A program made the translations under genes and the position numbers. From Pseudomonas purpurea (GTDB lineage Bacteria; Pseudomonadota; Gammaproteobacteria; Pseudomonadales; Pseudomonadaceae), in NCBI RefSeq assembly GCF_039908635.1, contig NZ_CP150918.1, positions 2,909,001 through 2,973,000 on the forward strand: 64,000 bases of DNA, read 5' to 3'. Of the stretch, positions 1-8,999 are shown one piece after another. The notes under the pieces were generated by a model. That model was not told where the DNA came from and did no database searches. It saw only the letters and a program-made list of their open reading frames with translations. Position 1 is the stretch's first letter; the number at the start of each line of letters is the position of its first letter.

Positions 1-1
1 C

Positions 2-838
2 ATGTTCCGCCAGGGCGAGGGGACCCGTACCGACATTCTGGAAGCCGAATCGCGCTACGAACTGGCGACCGCCGAAGAAATCGAGGCGCGCGACGAACAG
101 GACGCCTCCTTGCGTGAACTGGGCGCGCTGATTGGCGTGCCGACGATCGACATTGCCGACCTCGACCCGCTGGGCGATTCCTTCCAGTCGTTCACCTTGC
201 AACCGGCCAACTTCGATACCTGGCATGAGCTGGCGCTCACCAACAACCCGAACCTGGCGTCGCAACGCCAGGCATTGGAAGTGGCGCGCTACGAAGTCGA
301 GCGCAACCGTTCCGGGCACCTGCCCAAGGTCAATGCCTACGCCACGTTGCGGCAGAACGAATCGGAAAGCGGCAACACCTACAACCAGCGGTATGACACC
401 AACACCATCGGCATCGAAGTCAGTGTGCCGTTGTATGCCGGTGGCGGGGTGTCGGCGTCGACTCGCCAGGCTGCCCGCTCGATGGAGCAGGCCGAATATG
501 AACTGGACTCCAAAACCCGTGAAACCCTGATCGAGCTGCGTCGCCAGTTCAGTGCCTGCCTGTCGGGGGTCAGCAAGTTGCGGGCCTACCAGAAAGCGCT
601 GACCTCGGCCGAGGCGCTGGTGGTGTCGACCAAGCAAAGCATCCTCGGCGGCGAGCGGGTCAACCTCGATGCGCTCAACGCCGAGCAACAGCTGTACACC
701 ACGCGCCGCGACCTGGCCCAGGCCCGCTACGACTATTTGATGGCCTGGACCAAGTTGCATTACTACGCCGGGACCCTGCGCGAAGACGACCTGGCCAAGG
801 TCGATGAAGCCTTCGGCCCGCGCAGTGTGAATCGATAA
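2..838 (+). CDS. aprF: TolC-family outer membrane channel of a type I secretion system (3' part)
   Basis: This is the C-terminal 278 residues of an outer membrane efflux protein; the frame is open at the window edge, so the start lies upstream. TolC-family proteins form trimeric channel-tunnels that, with an inner membrane ABC transporter and a membrane fusion protein, export RTX proteins. The segment is mostly amphipathic helix interrupted by a strand region with an aromatic/Gly pattern (IGIEVSVPLYAGGGV, around residue 140), as expected of the second TolC repeat. AprF is chosen over a generic TolC because proteases and RTX lipases follow directly, as in the apr locus of P. fluorescens-group strains. 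The partner aprD and aprE would lie upstream, outside the window. Family is certain; the aprF name is by context. Confidence 0.88.
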   Translation: MFRQGEGTRTDILEAESRYELATAEEIEARDEQDASLRELGALIGVPTIDIADLDPLGDSFQSFTLQPANFDTWHELALTNNPNLASQRQALEVARYEVERNRSGHLPKVNAYATLRQNESESGNTYNQRYDTNTIGIEVSVPLYAGGGVSASTRQAARSMEQAEYELDSKTRETLIELRRQFSACLSGVSKLRAYQKALTSAEALVVSTKQSILGGERVNLDALNAEQQLYTTRRDLAQARYDYLMAWTKLHYYAGTLREDDLAKVDEAFGPRSVNR

Positions 839-908
839 CTGCGTCACCCGCTGCACCGCCCCCGGACGGGGGACTACAAGTCTAATAACGCCAGAAAAGC
901 GAGATGTC

Positions 909-3890
909 ATGAACACGGATATAAGCAGTAACTTGTTCAAACCCATGGCCAGTGGTTCGTTGGTGATGCTGCTGGCAGCACTGCCAGCCGCCGTCCATGC
1001 GGCTTACCTTGAGCCCGGAACAGTGGGCGACCCGGCCAGTTGGCGCACCGCCGAATACCAGAAGGACTGGGGCCTGGACCGCATGCAGGCGAACCAGGCC
1101 TATGCGGCCGGCATCACCGGCAAAGGGGTGAAGATCGGCGCGGTGGATTCGGGTTTTGATCCCAGTCACCCCGAAGCCTCGAAAGACCGCTTTCACGCGG
1201 CCACGGCCATCGGCAGCTACGTGGATGGCACGCCGTTCAGCGTCAGCGGCAACCTCAACGCCAGGAATGACAACCACGGCACCCACGTCACCGGCACCAT
1301 GGGCGCGGCCCGTGACGGCACCGGCATGCATGGCGTGGCGTACAACGCGCAGGTCTACGTCGGCAACACCAACCAGAACGACAGTTTTCTGTTTGGTCCA
1401 ACCCCCGATCCGCGATACCTCAAAGCGGTGTATGGCGCCCTGGCCGATGCGGGCGTGCGGGCGATCAACAACAGCTGGGGCAGCCAGCCCAAGGATGTCA
1501 GTTACCAGACCCTCGGCGGACTGCACGCGGCCTACGCCCAGCACTGGAACCAGGGCACCTGGATCGATGCGGCGGCCGATGTCTCACGCAAGGGCGTGAT
1601 CAACGTGTTCAGCGCCGGCAATAGCGGTTATGCCAACGCCAGCGTGCGCTCGGCCCTGCCGTATTTCCAACCGGACCTGGAAGGGCATTGGCTGGCCGTG
1701 TCGGGGCTGGATAAAAACAACCAGCAAAAATACAACCAGTGCGGGATCGCCAAATACTGGTGCATCAGCACGCCCGGCGCACAAATCACCAGCACCATCG
1801 CGGGGGGCGGCTACGCCACCTACAACGGCACTTCGATGGCCGCTCCCCATGCAACCGGCGCGCTGGCGCTGGTGATGGAGCGTTACCCTTACATGAACAA
1901 TCAGCAGGCCTTGCAGGTACTGCTGACCACCGCCACCCAGCTCGACGGCTCGATCACCGACTCACCGACCAGCCGGGTCGGTTGGGGTGTTCCTGACCTG
2001 AATCGTGCGATGAAAGGGCCGGGGCAACTGCTCGGCTCATTCGATGCCAACCTGGCAGCGGGGCAGCGCGATGTGTGGAGCAACGGAATTTCGGACAAGG
2101 CGCTGATGCAACGCCGGACCGAAGACGCCACCGAACGCGCCGCCTGGCAACAAACCCTCAAGGACAAGGGCTGGGAGCAGGGCGTCGCCGCCGGTGCCAG
2201 CCAACAGGACAAGACGGATTACGCGGTGGGCATGGCCCGCGATGCGGCCGCTGCGAGCCGGGTGTATGAAGGCAGCCTGATCAAGTCCGGTGCCGGGCAT
2301 CTGGTGTTGGCGGGCGATAACACCTATCGCGGCGCAACCACGGTCAACAGCGGCCTGCTGACGGTCAACGGCACCGTGGCGTCGGCGGTCACGGTCAATA
2401 CCAGCGGCACCCTCGGGGGTTCCGGGCGGGTGGGGGCGCTGACCGCCAACAGCGGCGGCACCGTGGCGCCGGGCAATTCCATCGGCACGTTGCAGGTCAA
2501 CGGCGATGTGAACCTGGCGGCGGGTTCGACCTATGCCGTGGAGCTCTCCGACACCAGCAGCGACCGTATCGTCGCCACCGGCAAGGCGATCCTCGGCGGC
2601 ACCGTCAGCCTCGCACTGGAAAACAGCCCAACATTGCTGAGCACACGTCAGGTCCAGAGCCTGCTCGGTCATCAGTACAACATTCTGCAAGCGGCGGGCG
2701 GCATTCAGGGCCAGTTCGGCGAAGTCTTGCCCAACTACCTGTTCATCGGCGGCAGCCTCGACTACTCGGCGACCGGCGTGCAACTGGCGGTCGAACGCAA
2801 CGGCAACTCGTTTGCCAGCGTCGGGCAAACCCCGAACCAGCGCTCCGTGGCGGCGGCAGCCGAGCAATTGGGCGCGGGGAACGCCGTCTACGAAAGTGTC
2901 CTGCTGTCGCCAACGGCGGCGTCGGCTCAGCAGGCCTTCCAGCAACTGTCCGGGGAAGTCTACCCGGCACTGGCGACCGCGCTGATCAACGACAGTCGCT
3001 ACCTGCGCGATGCCGTGGGCGAGCGTCTGGGGCATGACGCGTTCACGGCCTCAGAGTCTCGCGGCAACGGTTGGGTCAAGGCACTCGGGGCCTGGGGCAA
3101 GACCGATGAAACACACGACACGGCGGGTTACACCACGTCGATTGGCGGCTTGCTGGCCGGGGTCGATGGCAGCGTCGACGAAGACACCCGTCTGGGGCTG
3201 GTCGCGGGCTACAGCGACACCTCGCTGAACATGGGCAGCGACACCCACTCACGTGCCGAAATCGACAGCTATCACTTGGGCGCCTACGCCGGTCGCGAAC
3301 TCGGGGCGCTGCGTTTGAGCCTTGGCGGCGCCTACAGCTGGCACCGCGCTGACGTTAAACGCGACCTGCATTACGGCGCTGTCAGCGCCAAGCAGAAAGC
3401 CAAAGTCGACGCCCAGAGCGCGCAATTGTTCACCGAAGCCGCGTGGCGCATGGACCTGCCAGCCGTTGCGCTGGAGCCGTTCGCCAACCTGGCCTATGTG
3501 CACCTGAACACCGACGGGTTTACCGAGAAGGGGGACGCCGCAGCCCTGAAAAACGGCGGCGACAACCGCGATGCCGTGCTCAGTACCTTGGGCTTGCGGG
3601 CGATGAAAACCGTCAACCTGTCCGCCGCGCAGCAACTGGACCTGTCCGGGACGCTGGGCTGGCAACACAACTGGAGCGCGACCCAGTCGGAAGATCGCCT
3701 GGCCTTTGCAACGGGCGGTCCGGGCTTCGCGGTTGAAAGTGCGCCGTTGGTGCGCAATGCCGCGCTGGTCGGCGTTCGGGCGGGGGTGGCGCTGGCCAAG
3801 GATGTGCGCTTGAACCTCGACTACAACGGCCAATTGGCCAGCCGGGAAAAAAGCCATGGCGTGGGGTTGAGCCTGAACTGGCAGTTCTAA
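909..3890 (+). CDS. prtA: Autotransporter subtilisin-like serine protease (first of tandem pair)
   Basis: A 993-residue secreted serine protease that carries its own outer membrane translocator. A Sec signal peptide ends near residue 31 (AVHA/AYLE). The S8 domain spans about 60-370, with the triad visible as Asp80 (GAVDSGF), His123 (NHGTHVTG) and Ser309 (NGTSMAAPH). A passenger-associated repeat (GAGHLVLAGDNTYRG onward, about 458-510) links to a C-terminal beta-barrel of roughly 275 residues ending in LNWQF, with the terminal Phe typical of outer membrane barrels. It lies 70 bp after aprF and is followed by a close paralogue, matching the prtA-prtB (pspA-pspB) position in P. fluorescens-group apr/lipase clusters. 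As an autotransporter it should not itself need the Apr exporter. Natural substrates are unknown. Confidence 0.93.
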   Translation: MNTDISSNLFKPMASGSLVMLLAALPAAVHAAYLEPGTVGDPASWRTAEYQKDWGLDRMQANQAYAAGITGKGVKIGAVDSGFDPSHPEASKDRFHAATAIGSYVDGTPFSVSGNLNARNDNHGTHVTGTMGAARDGTGMHGVAYNAQVYVGNTNQNDSFLFGPTPDPRYLKAVYGALADAGVRAINNSWGSQPKDVSYQTLGGLHAAYAQHWNQGTWIDAAADVSRKGVINVFSAGNSGYANASVRSALPYFQPDLEGHWLAVSGLDKNNQQKYNQCGIAKYWCISTPGAQITSTIAGGGYATYNGTSMAAPHATGALALVMERYPYMNNQQALQVLLTTATQLDGSITDSPTSRVGWGVPDLNRAMKGPGQLLGSFDANLAAGQRDVWSNGISDKALMQRRTEDATERAAWQQTLKDKGWEQGVAAGASQQDKTDYAVGMARDAAAASRVYEGSLIKSGAGHLVLAGDNTYRGATTVNSGLLTVNGTVASAVTVNTSGTLGGSGRVGALTANSGGTVAPGNSIGTLQVNGDVNLAAGSTYAVELSDTSSDRIVATGKAILGGTVSLALENSPTLLSTRQVQSLLGHQYNILQAAGGIQGQFGEVLPNYLFIGGSLDYSATGVQLAVERNGNSFASVGQTPNQRSVAAAAEQLGAGNAVYESVLLSPTAASAQQAFQQLSGEVYPALATALINDSRYLRDAVGERLGHDAFTASESRGNGWVKALGAWGKTDETHDTAGYTTSIGGLLAGVDGSVDEDTRLGLVAGYSDTSLNMGSDTHSRAEIDSYHLGAYAGRELGALRLSLGGAYSWHRADVKRDLHYGAVSAKQKAKVDAQSAQLFTEAAWRMDLPAVALEPFANLAYVHLNTDGFTEKGDAAALKNGGDNRDAVLSTLGLRAMKTVNLSAAQQLDLSGTLGWQHNWSATQSEDRLAFATGGPGFAVESAPLVRNAALVGVRAGVALAKDVRLNLDYNGQLASREKSHGVGLSLNWQF

Positions 3891-4037
3891 AACACCCAGG
3901 ACCACTGCGCAGTGGCTGACACGGGAAACCGTTGTCGGGAGGGCAACTGCGCAGGCGCAAGAATCGCAACACAACAACAAAACGCGTGCGTGTCAGCACG
4001 CGGTGATTCAAGCACGTCAACTAAGGAAGGTAGCTGG

Positions 4038-7000
4038 ATGGAAGGCAAGTCTCGCAACAACAATAATACGCCTGCACACATTGGAATCAGCCGTAAGGCC
4101 ATGGCCCTGAATGGGGCCTTTATCGCGTACCTGGCGGCCATCGGTGTCGCTCAGGCTGCGCCTTACGTGGAAAACGGCACGCTCGGTAATCCCGACAGCT
4201 GGCGCAGCACCGAATTCAAAGCCGACTGGGGCCTGGGCGCGATCAATGCGCAGGATGCGTATGCCGCCGGGTACTCGGGCAAAGGCATCAAACTGGGGAT
4301 CTTCGACCAACCGGTCTACGCCAAGCACCCGGAGTTCAGCGGCAAGGACAAAGTGGTCAGCCTGGTCACCAGCGGCATTCGTGAATACACCGACGGCTAC
4401 ATTCACGTCAAAGCCGGGGATGCCTTCCGGTATGACGGCACGCCCACGTTAGGCTACAACGGCCGGCTGGGTTACCACGGCACCCACGTTGGCGGGATCG
4501 CTGCCGGCAGCCGCGACGGCCACGAGATGCATGGCGTGGCCTACGCCTCGCAGATCATCAGCGCCGACAACGGCGACCCGGGCCCTGAAGACGGGATTGT
4601 TCTGGGCAACGACGGCGCGGTCTACCGGGCGGGTTGGGACTCGCTGGTCAATAGCGGCGCGCGGATCATCAACAACAGCTGGGGCATCGGTATCACCGAC
4701 CGCTTCAACAAGGGCGGCAAGGACCCGGCGTTCCCGCACTTCACTGTCAACGACGCCCAATTGCAGTTCAACCAGATCCAGCCCCTGCTCAACTCCAAAC
4801 AGGGCGGTGCCTACAGCGGTGCCATTGACGCGGCACGCGGTGGCGTCGTGACCATCTTCGCCGCAGGCAACGACTACAACCTCAACAACCCGGATGCGAT
4901 TGCCGGCCTCGGTTACTTCGTACCGGACATCGCAGGGAACTGGCTGACCGTCGCAGCCTTGCAACAGAACCCGGATACCAGCAGCGCTGAGCGCTACATC
5001 GCCAGTACTTTCTCGTCACGCTGTGGCTACACCGCGGGTTCCTGTGTCTCCGCCCCCGGCACGCGTATTTACAGTGCCGTGCTCGACGGCACGACCCTCG
5101 AAAACATGACGCTCGGCTACGCCAACAAAAACGGCACCTCGATGGCTGCGCCCCATGTGGCGGGCGCCACGGCCGTGCTGATGGAGCGGTTCCCGTACAT
5201 GACCGGCGCCCAGGTCGCCAGCGTGCTGAAAACCACCGCCACCGACATCGGCGCAGCGGGCATCGACTCACTGTATGGCTGGGGCATGATCAACCTGCGC
5301 AAGGGCATCGACGGCCCGGCGATGTTCGTGGCCGATGCCGATATCCCGCAAGAGTTCCGGGTTAACGGTGCGTATGGCTCGGGGCAGTTCGTCGCGGACT
5401 TGCCGGGCATCGGCGCGATCATCGATGCCGGCAAACCCACGCAACGGGTGTGCAACGATCAGGGCTGCGGTCTCGACGTTTGGCGTAACGACATCAGTGG
5501 TCACGGCGGCTTGACCAAAAAAGGTATCGGCACCCTGGTGATGACCGGCGCCAATACCTATGCAGGTCCGACGCTGGTCAATCAGGGTCGCTTGGCGATC
5601 AATGGTTCGCTGGCATCGGCGGTGACGGTCAATGATTCCGGGATACTCGGTGGTTCCGGCCGTATCGCGGGGTTGACCGCGAAAAGCGGCGGCACCGTGG
5701 CGCCGGGTAACTCCATCGGCACCTTGAACGTGGCCGGTGACGTGACCTTCGAGCCAGGCTCCACCTACGCCGTCGAACTGTCGCCCACCAGCAGTGACAG
5801 CATCGTTGCCAGCGGCAAAGCCGTCATCCAGGGCGCGACCGTGTCGCTGTCGCTGGAAAACAGCCCGACGCTGCTGACCACCGGCCAGGTCCAGAGCCTG
5901 CTCGGCCATCAGTTCAACATCCTGCAAGCTGCGGGTGGCATTCAGGGCCAGTTCGGCGCGGTGTTGCCAAGCTATGCGTTCATCGGCGGTAACCTGGACT
6001 ACACGGCGACCGGCGTGCAATTGGCGGTCGAGCGTAACGGCAACTCGTTTGCCAGCGTCGGGCAAACCCCGAATCAGCGCTCCGTGGCCGCTGCCACCGA
6101 ACGGTTGGGCGCGGGCAATGCACTGTATGAAACAGTCCTGCTGTCGCCAACGGCCGCCTCGGCCCAGCAAGCGTTCCAGCAACTGAGCGGGGAAATCCAT
6201 CCTGCCATCGGCACCTTGCTGATCAACGATTCGCGCTACCTGCGCGATGCCGTGGGTGATCGCCTGCGCGATAGCAACCTCTACAACGCCGCGACGCCCG
6301 ACAGCCAGCAGAACAATGTCTGGGTCAAGGCGCTGGGCGCGTGGGGCAAGGCTGACGGCGGTCACGACAATGCCGATTACACCAGCTCCATCGGCGGTTT
6401 GTTGGCCGGGGTGGACGGTTTGATTGCGGAAAATACCCGTTTGGGCTTCGTCACTGGCTACAGCGACAGTTCGTTGAACATGGGCAGCGGCACTCACTCT
6501 TCGGCCTCGGTCGACAGCTACCACCTGGGCGTGTACGCCGGGCATGAGATCGACGCGCTGCGCCTGAGCGTCGGTGGTTCCCACAGTTGGCACCGCATCG
6601 ATACGAAACGTGACCTGCAATTGGGCGATGTCAGTGCCAAGCAGAAATCCAAGCGTGATGCGCAAACCACTCAGGTCTTCACCGAGGCGGCCTATCGCCT
6701 GGACCTGCAACCGCTGGCACTGGAACCGTTCGCCAACCTGGCCTACGTGCACCTGGACAGCGATGGCTTCACCGAGAAGGGCGGCGCGGCGGCACTCAAG
6801 GGTGGCGACGACAACCGCGATGCGGTGCTTTCAACCCTGGGCCTGCGCGCAAGCAAACGCCTGGCGCTCAACAGCCAACAGCAACTGGACGTGTCCGGGA
6901 CCTTGGGCTGGCAGCACAACCTGAGCAACACCCGATCCGAGGAAAACCTGGCCTTTGCGTCCGGCGGTTCGCCGTTCAGCGTGCAAAGCGTTTCGATGGA

Positions 7001-7139
7001 CCGTAACGCGGCCGTCGTCGGCGTTCGCGCAGGCCTGGCACTGGGACGCGATACCACGCTGAACCTGGACTACAACGGACTGCTGGGCTCCAAAGACAAG
7101 ACCCACGGCGTCGGGCTAACCCTCGACTGGCAGTTCTGA
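4038..7139 (+). CDS. prtB: Autotransporter subtilisin-like serine protease (second of tandem pair)
   Basis: This 1033-residue paralogue of the preceding protease has the same architecture. The signal peptide ends near residue 40 (AQA/APYV). The S8 triad is Asp90 (GIFDQP), His147 (YHGTHVGG) and Ser368 (NGTSMAAPH). A passenger-associated repeat (about 510-560) and an autotransporter barrel ending LDWQF follow. The ATG at 4038 is preferred over an in-frame ATG at 3912 because AAGGAAGG sits at 4023-4030 and the extra upstream residues do not resemble a signal peptide. Compared with PrtA the protease domain carries an insertion before the catalytic His and a longer loop around residues 220-260, so substrate specificity probably differs. 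The linker and barrel are nearly identical to PrtA, pointing to duplication or gene conversion. Confidence 0.93.
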   Translation: MEGKSRNNNNTPAHIGISRKAMALNGAFIAYLAAIGVAQAAPYVENGTLGNPDSWRSTEFKADWGLGAINAQDAYAAGYSGKGIKLGIFDQPVYAKHPEFSGKDKVVSLVTSGIREYTDGYIHVKAGDAFRYDGTPTLGYNGRLGYHGTHVGGIAAGSRDGHEMHGVAYASQIISADNGDPGPEDGIVLGNDGAVYRAGWDSLVNSGARIINNSWGIGITDRFNKGGKDPAFPHFTVNDAQLQFNQIQPLLNSKQGGAYSGAIDAARGGVVTIFAAGNDYNLNNPDAIAGLGYFVPDIAGNWLTVAALQQNPDTSSAERYIASTFSSRCGYTAGSCVSAPGTRIYSAVLDGTTLENMTLGYANKNGTSMAAPHVAGATAVLMERFPYMTGAQVASVLKTTATDIGAAGIDSLYGWGMINLRKGIDGPAMFVADADIPQEFRVNGAYGSGQFVADLPGIGAIIDAGKPTQRVCNDQGCGLDVWRNDISGHGGLTKKGIGTLVMTGANTYAGPTLVNQGRLAINGSLASAVTVNDSGILGGSGRIAGLTAKSGGTVAPGNSIGTLNVAGDVTFEPGSTYAVELSPTSSDSIVASGKAVIQGATVSLSLENSPTLLTTGQVQSLLGHQFNILQAAGGIQGQFGAVLPSYAFIGGNLDYTATGVQLAVERNGNSFASVGQTPNQRSVAAATERLGAGNALYETVLLSPTAASAQQAFQQLSGEIHPAIGTLLINDSRYLRDAVGDRLRDSNLYNAATPDSQQNNVWVKALGAWGKADGGHDNADYTSSIGGLLAGVDGLIAENTRLGFVTGYSDSSLNMGSGTHSSASVDSYHLGVYAGHEIDALRLSVGGSHSWHRIDTKRDLQLGDVSAKQKSKRDAQTTQVFTEAAYRLDLQPLALEPFANLAYVHLDSDGFTEKGGAAALKGGDDNRDAVLSTLGLRASKRLALNSQQQLDVSGTLGWQHNLSNTRSEENLAFASGGSPFSVQSVSMDRNAAVVGVRAGLALGRDTTLNLDYNGLLGSKDKTHGVGLTLDWQF

Positions 7140-7196
7140 TGGCTGGCCAGTCAGCACTACCGCAACACGCAGCAGTACTAACCAAGAGGCAAGATT

Positions 7197-8891
7197 ATGG
7201 GTGTTTTTGATTACAGGACGTTCGGCAGCGAGGCCGGCAAGGCGTTGTACAGCGATGCGATCGCATTGACGCTGTACGCGTACACGCCAACCGGCAAGCC
7301 AATGGCCTCCGGCTGGACGCCGGTCACGGCCGGGCAATTGGGCTATCAAGGCAAAGTCGGTGCCCAGGGCACGTTTTTTGGCGAGAAAGACGGGTTCACC
7401 AGTGCCGAAGCCGAGGTCATGGCCAAGTACGACGCGGCGGGCAAGCTGATCTCCCTGGGCATTGCCTTTCGTGGCACCGGTGGCCTGGATTACAACGACA
7501 CGTACGGCGACATGAAGAACAACCTGCTGGCCGCAATCGGTCCGAAGGATTACGCGAAGAACTACGCGAAAAATGCGTTCGACACCTTGCTCAAGGACGT
7601 CGCCGCCTTCGCCAGTGCCAAAGGCCTGAACGCCAAGGATGTGCTGATCAGCGGCCACAGCCTCGGTGGTCTGGGGGTCAACAGCGTGGCGGAGTTAAGC
7701 GTCGACAACTGGGGTGGCTACTACAAGAACGCCAACTACGTGTCTTTCGCGTCGCCGACCCAAAGCTCGGCGGGTACGCACGTGCTAAACATCGGCTACG
7801 AAAACGATCCGGTGTTCCGTGTGCTCGACGGCACCACGTTCAACAGTTCGTCGCTGTACAAGCACGACAAGCCGCAGGCGTCGACCACCGACAACATCGT
7901 CAACTTCAACGACCACTACGCGTCCACGCAGATGACACCGTTCAGCATTGCCAACCCGCAACACTGGGCGGCCCACGGCTCCCTGGGCTATGCCGACGGC
8001 TTGAACCGGGTGATCGACTCGCGCTTCTACGACCTGACCGAGCGGGACTCGAACATCATCGTCTCGACGCTGGTGGAGTCGTCTCGGGCCGGCACGTGGA
8101 TCGAAGACCTGGGCCGCAGCGGTGAAACGCATGTTGGCAGCACCTTCATCATCGGCACCGACAGCAACGACCTGTTGCGGGGCGGCAAAGGCAATGACTT
8201 CCTTGAAGGCCGTGACGGCAATGACACCTTCCGGGACGCGGGCGGCTACAACATCTTGCTCGGCGGCAAAGGGCAGAACGTTTTCGACCTGCAACAGCCG
8301 CTGAAAAGCTTCACCTTTGCCAATGACGGCGCTGGCACGTTGTATGTGCGTGACAGCTACGGCGGCATCAGCCTGACGCGTGACATCGGCGCACTGGTGA
8401 GCAAGGAGTCCGGGGCAGCCTGGGGCCTGTTCAGCAAGGACGTCAGCCACACCGTCAGTGCCAAGGGCCTGCTCAACGGAACCGAACTGACCCCGTACGC
8501 TCATTCCCTCAACGGCGACGCCCAGGGCAACACGCTGGTGGCCAGCGCCCAGGGTGACTGGTTGTTCGGGCAGGGCGGCAACGACGTACTGCGCAGCGAC
8601 AAGGCCCAGGTCACGTTTGTCGGCGGCGAGGGTAACGATGCCATGTTCGCCACGGGCGGGGGCAACACGTTCCTGTTCAGCGGCGCGTTCGGTTTCGACT
8701 CGATCAAGGGCTACCAGGGCAGCGACAAACTGGTGTTCCTCGGCGTCCAGGGTGCGCGGGAGGGCTATGACTATAGCCAGCACGTTTCGCAATCCGGCAA
8801 CGACACGCTGCTCAAGGTCGGCGACCACTCGGTGACTTTGGTGGGCGTGGGCCTCGAAAGTCTGTCCGGCGCGGGGATCGTATTTGCATAA
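7197..8891 (+). CDS. Family I.3 lipase / polyurethane-esterase (RTX, short form lacking the first lid)
   Basis: A 564-residue alpha/beta-hydrolase followed by RTX repeats. The nucleophile is Ser155 in GHSLGG; by alignment with the next gene the acid is Asp204 (ENDPVF) and the histidine His260 (WAAHG). Nonapeptide-type GGxGxD repeats begin near residue 322 (GTDSNDLLRGGKGNDFLEG) and continue in blocks that bind calcium. The C-terminus (VTLVGVGL...GIVFA) is the unprocessed signal used by the Apr-type ABC exporter; there is no N-terminal signal peptide. Relative to the downstream lipase about 58 residues after residue 30 are missing, the region of lid 1 in Pseudomonas sp. MIS38 lipase. Size and position fit PueB-type polyurethanases of P. 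chlororaphis/protegens. An SD (AGAGGC) lies just upstream of the ATG. Confidence 0.93.
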   Translation: MGVFDYRTFGSEAGKALYSDAIALTLYAYTPTGKPMASGWTPVTAGQLGYQGKVGAQGTFFGEKDGFTSAEAEVMAKYDAAGKLISLGIAFRGTGGLDYNDTYGDMKNNLLAAIGPKDYAKNYAKNAFDTLLKDVAAFASAKGLNAKDVLISGHSLGGLGVNSVAELSVDNWGGYYKNANYVSFASPTQSSAGTHVLNIGYENDPVFRVLDGTTFNSSSLYKHDKPQASTTDNIVNFNDHYASTQMTPFSIANPQHWAAHGSLGYADGLNRVIDSRFYDLTERDSNIIVSTLVESSRAGTWIEDLGRSGETHVGSTFIIGTDSNDLLRGGKGNDFLEGRDGNDTFRDAGGYNILLGGKGQNVFDLQQPLKSFTFANDGAGTLYVRDSYGGISLTRDIGALVSKESGAAWGLFSKDVSHTVSAKGLLNGTELTPYAHSLNGDAQGNTLVASAQGDWLFGQGGNDVLRSDKAQVTFVGGEGNDAMFATGGGNTFLFSGAFGFDSIKGYQGSDKLVFLGVQGAREGYDYSQHVSQSGNDTLLKVGDHSVTLVGVGLESLSGAGIVFA

Positions 8892-8920
8892 ACCGTAATC
8901 GATAAAGGCATTCCACTAAA

Positions 8921-8955
8921 CCGCCGGAACGTCCCGTCACGGGGCGTTCTGGCGG
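8921..8955 (+). terminator. Strong hairpin between the two lipase genes
   Basis: The arms CCGCCGGAACG (8921-8931) and CGTTCTGGCGG (8945-8955) pair with one mismatch, and CCCG/CGGG adds an inner stem around a TCA loop. A short T-rich stretch (TTTCTCT) lies about 10 nt downstream rather than directly adjacent. It could terminate, attenuate or protect the upstream lipase message; I cannot tell which. Confidence 0.55.
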
Positions 8956-8999
8956 CGTGAGCTTTCTCTGACAAATTCAACAAAAAGAGAGGCAATACC

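Noticed and set aside
3912..4037. N-terminal extension of the second autotransporter protease
   Set aside because: The 42 extra residues lie before a good SD at 4023-4030 and would bury the signal peptide.
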